Below, in pieces: positions 6,971-12,168 of a DNA stretch of 12,168 nt (within the stretch, counting starts at the first letter, position 1; every line of letters begins with the position of its first letter). The stretch is taken from assembly GCA_003175865.1 (NCBI GenBank), contig PSRF01000314.1, positions 1 to 12,168 on the forward strand, read 5' to 3'. This DNA is from Blastocatellia bacterium. Its GTDB lineage: Bacteria; Acidobacteriota; Blastocatellia; Pyrinomonadales; Pyrinomonadaceae. The notes beneath the pieces were generated by a model. It was not told where the DNA came from and searched no databases. It worked only from the letters and a program-made list of their open reading frames with translations. The position numbers and the translations under genes are program-made.

Positions 6971-8914
6971 ATGTGCAGCATCTCGGGAATCATTAAGCTA
7001 TCAAAATCGCAGTGCAAAGAAGAATTGAGCAGATTTGTGTCTCGAATGAACTCTGCGCTGCGCCATCGTGGGCCGGATGATCGCGGAATGGTGAACATTA
7101 ACGCCGCTGCGTTTGCACCAGACCAATCCATCAGCGTTAGCCTGGGAAATACGCGATTAGCCATCATCGATGTGAGTTCTGCAGGTCACCAGCCGATGCA
7201 TGATCCGGAGACGGGAAACTGGCTCACTTATAACGGTGAAACATACAACTATCGCCAACTTCGAAGTGAACTAGGCGATGAGTTTGGCCCATGGAGATCA
7301 AACACTGACACCGAGGTGGTGTTGCGAGCGTATCGGAAGTGGGGCGTGGATGCTTTCGCACGCATGCGCGGAATGTTTGCCCTGGCGATTTGGGATCAAA
7401 ACAAGCGCTCACTGGTCCTGGCGCGCGACCAATTTGGGATCAAACCGCTCTATTGTTTCTTTGGCTCAAGCGAACCACTTAGCGCAACCTCATCAACGAT
7501 AGCGTCGAACATGTTTATGTTTTCGTCGGAGGTAAGAGCGCTTCTGGCGAGTGACTTGGTTCCAAGAACACTGAGTCTATCCGGCTTATCATCACTTCTC
7601 GAATTTGGCTCAGTTCAAGCGCCACTGACGATTGTGAATAACGTCTGGTCGTTAATGCCGGCAACTTGTTTGACGGTAACTGAGAAGTCTGAGTCCCAAC
7701 TCGGCCTGGATGTCGTAAGTTTCAAGATTGGTCGCACTAACACTCGCGCGAGTTCCAGACAGCAAGCGAAGGCTGAACTTCGCCGCCGCCTGGAAGACTC
7801 GTTGAAGCAACATCTCGTCAGTGATGTACCTCTGGGTATTTTTCTTTCAGGAGGGATGGACTCCAGCGCGACTGTTGCGCTGATGAGTCAAGTAACGTCC
7901 GAACGACCGCGAACATTTAGCGTTGTTTTTTCTGAGCGGGAGTTCACTGAGTCAGAACATTCGCAGGCCATCGCAACCAAATTCAATACAGATCATTGTG
8001 AAATAAGGCTGAGTGAACAGTCCTTAATCTCAGCACTACCCGATGCTCTTGGAGCACTTGACCAACCAACGATGGATGGCATTAACACGTACGTCGTCTC
8101 TAAAGCAGTTAAGGAATCTGGCGCGACCGTGGCACTTTCGGGACTGGGAGGGGACGAGTTATTCGGTGGCTACCCGAGTTTTCATCGCGCGCTCCGAATG
8201 GAGGCGGCAAGTGGTTTGATGAAAGGAGTCTTACGCTCAGTGGCGCGAGTCGGAAGTTTGGCCAACGAGAGCAAAGCGATTCTGTTGGCGGCCAGTAATG
8301 GTGAGGCGGCAGCCGTGTATCGAATCAGCCGTCAACTCTTTTCAACGCGAACAGTGCAAGAGCTCGCAATCAGTCCCGTCAAGATTGACGAGTCATATTG
8401 CTACTCAAACGATGAAAGAGACACGGTGAACCTGATCTCGCGCCTCGAGATGCATGGGTATATGTCGAACACACTTCTGCGTGATACGGACTCAGTGAGT
8501 ATGGCCAATTCTTTAGAAGTCCGCGTTCCTTTCGTCGACAAAGAAGTAGCTGATTGCGTTTTATCGATGCCGGGTAATTGGAAACTGAATCAGAGCAATG
8601 GACATCAATCAAAGCCATTGTTGGCTGAAACACTAGCGGACTTGTTGCCGCCTGAAGTTTTGTACAGACCCAAAATGGGTTTCACTTTACCCTTCGAGAA
8701 GTGGATGACCCTACAGCTCAAAGATCATATCTCTTCCGTCTTTGCCGATACTTCGCAGTTGAACAGTTCTGGACTGCGCCAGGATTCAGTAAACCATCTA
8801 TGGCGCCGGTTTTTGCGACGACCTAAAAGTGTTGGTTGGTCTCGGCCCTGGACTCTTTATGTCCTGGCGAAATGGTGCCAGCTCAATAACGTCAGGGTTG
8901 CATTAGAACAGTAA
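6971..8914 (+). CDS. asnB: AsnB-type asparagine synthetase (glutamine-hydrolysing) / glycan amidotransferase
   Basis: A 647-residue protein from ATG 6971. Cys2 directly follows the initiator Met, as the class II glutaminase nucleophile must. RHRGPDDRG (31-39), LAIIDVS (63-69) and YNGETYNYRQLR (87-98) complete the N-terminal glutamine-binding domain, which ends near residue 215. The synthetase domain has the ATP-binding PP-loop LSGGMDSS (292-299) and VALSGLGGDELFGGY (387-401). The C-terminal LEVRVPFVDKEV and YRPKMGFTLPFEKWM segments are also standard. Length is normal, with a serine-rich stretch near 165-180. By family it moves the amide nitrogen of glutamine to an ATP-activated carboxylate. 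Homologues inside O-antigen and exopolysaccharide clusters are thought to amidate uronic acids or sugar-linked carboxylates. That role fits the setting better than asparagine supply, but the sequence alone cannot decide. Confidence 0.92.
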   Translation: MCSISGIIKLSKSQCKEELSRFVSRMNSALRHRGPDDRGMVNINAAAFAPDQSISVSLGNTRLAIIDVSSAGHQPMHDPETGNWLTYNGETYNYRQLRSELGDEFGPWRSNTDTEVVLRAYRKWGVDAFARMRGMFALAIWDQNKRSLVLARDQFGIKPLYCFFGSSEPLSATSSTIASNMFMFSSEVRALLASDLVPRTLSLSGLSSLLEFGSVQAPLTIVNNVWSLMPATCLTVTEKSESQLGLDVVSFKIGRTNTRASSRQQAKAELRRRLEDSLKQHLVSDVPLGIFLSGGMDSSATVALMSQVTSERPRTFSVVFSEREFTESEHSQAIATKFNTDHCEIRLSEQSLISALPDALGALDQPTMDGINTYVVSKAVKESGATVALSGLGGDELFGGYPSFHRALRMEAASGLMKGVLRSVARVGSLANESKAILLAASNGEAAAVYRISRQLFSTRTVQELAISPVKIDESYCYSNDERDTVNLISRLEMHGYMSNTLLRDTDSVSMANSLEVRVPFVDKEVADCVLSMPGNWKLNQSNGHQSKPLLAETLADLLPPEVLYRPKMGFTLPFEKWMTLQLKDHISSVFADTSQLNSSGLRQDSVNHLWRRFLRRPKSVGWSRPWTLYVLAKWCQLNNVRVALEQ

Positions 8915-8918
8915 CCAA

Positions 8919-10136
8919 TTGAAAGTTCTTCACGTCATTCCGTCAGTCTCCGAACAATCAGGTGGCCCTGCTCAGGCGATTTTCCCCATGTGTCGAGCAC
9001 TAATGTCGCGAGGCCATGAGGTTACGATCGCAACGACGCGGCATGGTCTTTCAGATGTCAATGGCCACGCGAAACGGATGTATAAGGGAATTCTCACTCA
9101 TTTCTTTCCGGTTCAATGGGGAGAGGGATTCAAATACTCTCGACCTTTTAAGACCTGGTTGGATCGGAATGTTCAGAGCTTCGATGTGGTTCACATTCAC
9201 GCGGTTTTTAATTACTCAAGTATTGCCGCGTCCAAATCATGTCGCAAATCTCGGGTTCCATATGTGGTCAGGCCTCTTGGAACGCTAGACCCCTGGAGTA
9301 TGAAACAAAAAAGTTTCAGAAAGTCCTTGTTCTTTACTCTTGCAGGGAAGCGCATGCTACAGAGTGCGGGAACTGTTCACTACACTGCGCAGGGGGAATT
9401 CGATCGCGTGAAGCACTCTCTGGGTCTCACGCAGGGCACTGTGGTACCTCTCGGCATTGAAGACGAATCGAAGTCAATAACTGACATTGTGCTGGGAGCG
9501 CAGGCGTCATCGCCTGCTCGTCTCCCATTGCGGGTCGAGAGGGAAACGCACGAGGCGAGGACGCCTGCGCTCCCAGCACCTCCTTATATTCTGTTTCTTT
9601 CACGACTACATCCGAAGAAGGGCCTCGAACTGTTGATAAAGGCATTCGTAGCATTGCACAAGAACCAAATCTTTTCGGAGTGGCATTTAGTGATCGCGGG
9701 AGACGGCGATAGAGACTATGTCGATTCACTGAAACGACTTGTCAGCTTAAATAGCGGCGACGAGACAATTCATTTTGTTGGCTGGCTAAGTGGTGATCAG
9801 AAGCCTGAAGTACTTCGCAAGGCATCATTGCTGGTGCTTCCGTCTCGCCAGGAGAATTTTGGACTTTGTGTGTTGGAGGCGCTTGCTGAAGAAGTGCCAG
9901 TCGTTGTTAGTAGCGAAGTGAATCTGGCGAAGGAGATTGCTGATGCGGGAGCCGGGTGGATCAGCAAAGTCGATGTCGCGAGTCTGGTGAAAACCCTTTC
10001 GGAGGCGATGATTGATAGAGAACAAAGACTTCGTCGCGGCTCGGCCGGTAAGGCGTTTTCTCAGAATTTCACCTGGGAAAGTATTGCGGAAAAACTTGAG
10101 AATATGTACGTCTCGATTGTTGAGCGAAATGGCTGA
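8919..10136 (+). CDS. Glycosyltransferase family 4 with in-frame palindromic insertion
   Basis: A 405-residue protein from TTG 8919, four bases after the asparagine synthetase stop. Translation from there, MKVLHVIPSVSEQSGGPAQA, gives the expected first strand and glycine-rich loop. The N-terminal domain includes FDVVHIHAVFNYSS (88-101) and PYVVRPLGTLDPWS (114-127), ending near VVPLGIEDE (175-183). Residues 191 to about 220 are foreign in character (VLGAQASSPA to RTPALPA) and are encoded by the palindrome at 9489-9579. The C-terminal domain then resumes with YILFLSRLHPKKGLELLIKA (223-242), AGDGDRDYVDSL and SRQENFGLCVLEAL, with Glu312 and Glu320 as the E-x7-E pair. All signature residues are intact and the frame is open, so the enzyme is probably active despite the longer interdomain linker. 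It should be a retaining cytoplasmic sugar transferase of the repeat-unit pathway. Confidence 0.88.
   Translation: MKVLHVIPSVSEQSGGPAQAIFPMCRALMSRGHEVTIATTRHGLSDVNGHAKRMYKGILTHFFPVQWGEGFKYSRPFKTWLDRNVQSFDVVHIHAVFNYSSIAASKSCRKSRVPYVVRPLGTLDPWSMKQKSFRKSLFFTLAGKRMLQSAGTVHYTAQGEFDRVKHSLGLTQGTVVPLGIEDESKSITDIVLGAQASSPARLPLRVERETHEARTPALPAPPYILFLSRLHPKKGLELLIKAFVALHKNQIFSEWHLVIAGDGDRDYVDSLKRLVSLNSGDETIHFVGWLSGDQKPEVLRKASLLVLPSRQENFGLCVLEALAEEVPVVVSSEVNLAKEIADAGAGWISKVDVASLVKTLSEAMIDREQRLRRGSAGKAFSQNFTWESIAEKLENMYVSIVERNG
9489..9579. repeat. Palindromic element inserted in-frame in a glycosyltransferase gene
   Basis: Two 27-base arms, 9489-9515 and 9553-9579, are reverse complements with one mismatch and flank a 37-base spacer. 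The outer end is GTGCTGGGAGCGCAGGCGTC on the left. Each arm also folds on itself: GCAGGCG 9500-9506 with CGCCTGC 9511-9517, and AGGCG 9553-9557 with CGCCT 9562-9566. The element is read as about 30 codons (VLGAQASSPA...RTPALPA) of the surrounding glycosyltransferase without breaking the frame. I see no target-site duplication. The layout matches interspersed palindromic repeats that insert into coding sequence, such as Rickettsia palindromic elements. That this one occurs elsewhere in the genome is my inference from its form. Confidence 0.85.
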
Positions 10137-10764
10137 GTCGTACGCCGAATTTGAGTGGCTTACTGACTCTGCGGCGAACGGGGTCTCCGGGGAGAAACTT
10201 GCTGACAAGCTAGTTATTCTGATTCGAAGTTTCAAAGATGTCAGCAGCATCTGCGATCTTGGTTGTGGTAACGGCTACCTTGCTAGTCGACTCGCTTCCT
10301 ATGGTTATGATGTCGTTGGCATCGACGCATCCGCAAGTGGCATTGAGCAGGCAAAGAGTAAAGCAACGAAGGTCAGGTTCATTCAATCTTTCATTGACAA
10401 GGATGTTCGGGATCGCAACGGTCTGAAACCTTTCGATCTCGTGGTATCGAGTGATGTCGTTGAGCATCTTTATCGACCATCCGATCTATTCGAAGCAGCA
10501 GGAGTTCTGTTGAATCAAAGCGGTAGACTTGTAATTACGACTCCTTATCACGGTTATCTAAAGAATCTTGCGTTGGCACTCAGCGGCAAAATGGATCGTC
10601 ATTTTTCTGCCCTTCACAATGGGGGTCACATAAAGTTCTTTAGTGTTGCCAGTTTGTCAGAACTGATGGCAAGCCACGCGTTCGTTGATTTGAACTTTAA
10701 CTATTACGGCCGGGCTCCATGGCTTTGGAAGAACATGATCTGTCATGCACGGAAAGGAAAATGA
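10129..10764 (+). CDS. Class I SAM-dependent methyltransferase (UbiG-like)
   Basis: A 211-residue protein. The chosen start is ATG 10129, which overlaps the glycosyltransferase stop by eight bases (ATGGCTGA) and puts the SAM-binding fold at a normal distance from the N terminus. An upstream in-frame start at 10012 would add 39 residues lying entirely inside the previous gene and is unlikely. Motif I is ICDLGCGNGYLASRLA (41-56), followed by DVVGIDASASGIEQAKSKA (61-79), where Asp66 should bind the ribose hydroxyls. FDLVVSSDVVEHL (102-114) and GRLVITTPYHGYLKNL (132-147) match motifs II and III. DRHFSALHNGGHIKFFS (156-172) is the common acceptor-side segment of this group. It most likely O-methylates a sugar of the repeat unit. 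The stop codon is followed one base later by the large palindrome at 10766. Confidence 0.88.
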   Translation: MAESYAEFEWLTDSAANGVSGEKLADKLVILIRSFKDVSSICDLGCGNGYLASRLASYGYDVVGIDASASGIEQAKSKATKVRFIQSFIDKDVRDRNGLKPFDLVVSSDVVEHLYRPSDLFEAAGVLLNQSGRLVITTPYHGYLKNLALALSGKMDRHFSALHNGGHIKFFSVASLSELMASHAFVDLNFNYYGRAPWLWKNMICHARKGK

Positions 10765-10765
10765 A

Positions 10766-10870
10766 CTAATCAAGTCAGAAGCGAAAAGCGTTAGCGTCGG
10801 ATCCAGCCCAAGTATCGTCGTTGAACTGCGCGGGACCGAAGCTACCCCGTTTCGCTTCTGACTTGATCAG
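10766..10870. repeat. Large imperfect palindrome filling a gene junction
   Basis: Bases 10766-10804 pair with the reverse complement of 10832-10870 across a 27-base loop, with about 32 of 40 aligned positions identical. The outermost 21 bases (10766-10786 against 10850-10870) differ at only one position, and the arm core is ATCAAGTCAGAAGCGAAA. The repeat begins one base after the methyltransferase stop and ends ten bases before the preferred start of the next glycosyltransferase. No T-run follows, so it is not a simple terminator. As RNA it would form a strong hairpin between two genes of the operon. The arms are unrelated to those of the element at 9489. Mobility or multicopy status is inferred. 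Confidence 0.8.
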
Positions 10871-10880
10871 GCGCAACAGC

Positions 10881-11708
10881 GTGCTTGACCAAATTACACC
10901 GCTCATCCTTACCTATAACGAAGCTCCGAATCTGGAGCGAACAATGCGGCAAGTGTCCTGGGCCACCGATATTGTGGTCGTTGACAGTTTCAGCAGCGAC
11001 GAAACGGCCGTCATTGCTAAGTCATTTGAGCAAGCCAGGTTCTTTCAAAGAAAATTCGATAATCACCAAAATCAATGGACGTTCGGTTTGACTCAGACGA
11101 GCATCAAGACGCCTTGGGTTCTTGCGCTCGATGCCGATTATGTCTTGACCGATGAATTGATCGACGAACTAAAGAACCTGGAACCTGAGTCTTCGCTGAA
11201 TGGTTACACAGTTCAGTTCATCTATTGTTTGAACGGTAAGCCTCTTCGTAGCGGCATCTATCCTCCAGTGAATGTTCTCTATCTCGCGGCGGAGGCGATT
11301 TACGAACTGGATGGCCATACTCAGCGCGTGAAGATAAATGGTCCAGTAGGACAACTTAATTCAAAGGTCTTGCATGACGATCGAAAATCACTACGCCGGT
11401 GGTTTCATTCGCAAGTCACATACGCCGAGCTCGAAGCACGAAAACTTTTGACTGCAAACTCCAAACTCTCCGTTGCTGATCGGGTGCGCACCTGGCGCCT
11501 CTTTGCTCCCGTTGCAGTGGTCCTGTATTGCCTTGTGTGGCGGGGCGGACTTCTCGATGGATGGAGAGGGCTCTTCTATGCGTTCCAAAGGGGAATCGCG
11601 GAACTAATGCTTTCACTTTACCTCATTGCCGCAAAACTCTCAGGAAAATACAAAGCCCAACTTCGGAGCGAGGCAGCAACACGAGAGACGTTACCGGCTA
11701 AAAACTAG
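10881..11708 (+). CDS. Glycosyltransferase family 2, WaaE/KdtX-like
   Basis: I prefer GTG 10881, giving 275 residues that begin MLDQITPLILTYNEAPNLER, the normal first strand of this family. A TTG at 10821 would add 20 residues (MNCAGPKLPRF...) encoded inside the palindrome and probably not native. Motifs are WATDIVVVDSFSSDET (27-42), FQRKFDNHQNQWTFGL (55-70) and WVLALDADYVLTDEL (79-93), with the metal-binding Asp84-Ala-Asp86. DGHTQRVKINGPVGQL (144-159) and VLHDDRKSLRRWFHSQ (163-178) carry likely acceptor-side and metal-contacting residues. Hydrophobic stretches near 207-221 and 238-251 could anchor it to the membrane. The family resembles lipopolysaccharide core beta-1,4-glucosyltransferases, although here it most likely builds the exopolysaccharide repeat. 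The stop TAG directly abuts the next ATG. Confidence 0.85.
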   Translation: MLDQITPLILTYNEAPNLERTMRQVSWATDIVVVDSFSSDETAVIAKSFEQARFFQRKFDNHQNQWTFGLTQTSIKTPWVLALDADYVLTDELIDELKNLEPESSLNGYTVQFIYCLNGKPLRSGIYPPVNVLYLAAEAIYELDGHTQRVKINGPVGQLNSKVLHDDRKSLRRWFHSQVTYAELEARKLLTANSKLSVADRVRTWRLFAPVAVVLYCLVWRGGLLDGWRGLFYAFQRGIAELMLSLYLIAAKLSGKYKAQLRSEAATRETLPAKN

Positions 11709-12168
11709 ATGATTATTCTGGGGATTAATGCGTACCACGGGGACGCCGCCGCTGCGATCGTCAAAGATGGAAAGCTGATAGCGGCTGCTGAGGAAGAGCG
11801 ATTTAATCGTTTCAAGCATTGCGCTGGTTTTCCCACTCAAGCAGTCAAGTATTGTCTGACGGCTGCGGGAGTTGGAATCGAAAAGGTTGATCACGTCGGT
11901 ATCTCACGAGACCCTTCAGCTCATCTACATAAGAAAATTCTTTTTGCGGCATCCCGCGCAGCTAAACAGGCAAGCTCATCTGTTTGGAGAGCAAGCGGAC
12001 CCAGCTCGAACGTCGCGGTAGTGGAATCTGCGGAAGACAATAGCAATGGAGACGGGCCAGGCGTTTTTCGCCAGATAAGAGATCGGCTCGGCAATGCGGC
12101 CAGGGTTCGTGACTTGAAACAGGAACTAGCTCGCCAGCTCAACACCTCCACCAAGTCAATTCGTGCCG
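11709..12168 (+). CDS. Carbamoyltransferase, NodU/CmcH family (3' truncated by window edge)
   Basis: An open frame from ATG 11709 runs past the right edge, giving 153 codons of what is usually a protein of roughly 550-650 residues. The start abuts the previous TAG with no spacer and no clear Shine-Dalgarno, so translation is probably coupled. MIILGINAYHGDAAAAIVKD (1-20) is the family's ASKHA-type N terminus with a His-Gly-Asp motif. GKLIAAAEEERFNRFKH (21-37) and FPTQAVKYCLTAAGV (41-55) also match well. Family members transfer a carbamoyl group from carbamoyl phosphate to a hydroxyl, as in Nod-factor or antibiotic sugars, through an adenylated intermediate. Here the acceptor is probably a sugar of the polysaccharide. 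Residues of about 88-119 form a Ser/Gly/Asn-rich stretch that looks inserted, before FRQIRDRLGNAARVRDLKQE resumes. The catalytic C-terminal half is outside the window. Confidence 0.87.
   Translation, partial: MIILGINAYHGDAAAAIVKDGKLIAAAEEERFNRFKHCAGFPTQAVKYCLTAAGVGIEKVDHVGISRDPSAHLHKKILFAASRAAKQASSSVWRASGPSSNVAVVESAEDNSNGDGPGVFRQIRDRLGNAARVRDLKQELARQLNTSTKSIRA

Noticed and set aside
9427..9729. Minus-strand open frame of 100 codons containing an LGAQASSP-like peptide
   Set aside because: It is the antisense shadow of the glycosyltransferase. The familiar peptide appears only because the embedded palindrome reads similarly on both strands. There is no ribosome-binding site or family match outside the repeat.
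10012..10128. Upstream extension of the second methyltransferase
   Set aside because: It would lie wholly inside the previous gene in another frame. The 39 added residues show no methyltransferase features, and ATG 10129 gives a normal length and a coupling overlap.
10766..10870. Palindrome as an intrinsic transcription terminator
   Set aside because: There is no T-run after the right arm, the loop is 27 bases, and the same operon appears to continue immediately downstream.
11921..12154. Minus-strand frame of 77 codons at the right end
   Set aside because: It is antisense to the carbamoyltransferase, whose plus-strand frame is open from 11709 to the window edge with clear family motifs.

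Overview
The window is the interior of a bacterial surface- or exopolysaccharide biosynthesis cluster of the Wzy-dependent type. Twelve genes lie on the plus strand and nearly fill the sequence. The first (a glycosyltransferase) enters from the left edge and the last (a carbamoyltransferase) leaves at the right edge. I see no tRNA, rRNA, CRISPR array, transposase, phage or toxin-antitoxin gene.

Layout. 2-430: C-terminal end of a GT4-like glycosyltransferase. 452-1309: zinc-ribbon class I methyltransferase. 1321-2223: SGNH/GDSL hydrolase. 2220-3095: GT2 glycosyltransferase. 3101-4315: GT4 glycosyltransferase. 4317-5762: multispanning Wzy-like repeat-unit polymerase. 5763-5884: the longer of the two non-coding gaps, with a small interrupted hairpin. 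5885-6967: GT4 glycosyltransferase. 6971-8914: AsnB-type glutamine amidotransferase. 8919-10136: GT4 glycosyltransferase carrying an in-frame palindromic insertion. 10129-10764: second class I methyltransferase. 10766-10870: large imperfect palindrome. 10881-11708: WaaE-like GT2 glycosyltransferase. 11709-12168+: NodU/CmcH-type carbamoyltransferase. Outside the two gaps, junctions range from an 8-base overlap to a 21-base spacer, as in one or two translationally coupled operons.

How the genes fit together (inference). Six glycosyltransferases would build a lipid-linked oligosaccharide. The two methyltransferases, the amidotransferase, the SGNH hydrolase and the carbamoyltransferase would decorate it (methyl, amide, addition or removal of an acyl group, carbamoyl). 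The Wzy-like protein would join the units outside the inner membrane. No flippase, chain-length regulator, export protein or initiating phosphoglycosyltransferase is in the window, so these should lie in the flanks.

Organism. Base composition looks close to half GC. TTG starts are common and Shine-Dalgarno sequences are mostly weak or absent. The in-frame palindrome, read as LGAQASSP...TPALPA, resembles peptide remnants I associate with Acidobacteriota (Blastocatellia/Pyrinomonadales) and some Verrucomicrobiota. I favour Acidobacteriota with modest confidence.

The most unusual content is the two palindromic elements, which have unrelated arm sequences. The one at 9489-9579 is translated as about 30 extra residues at the predicted hinge of a GT-B enzyme. 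The one at 10766-10870 sits exactly in a gene junction and creates a misleading upstream start codon.
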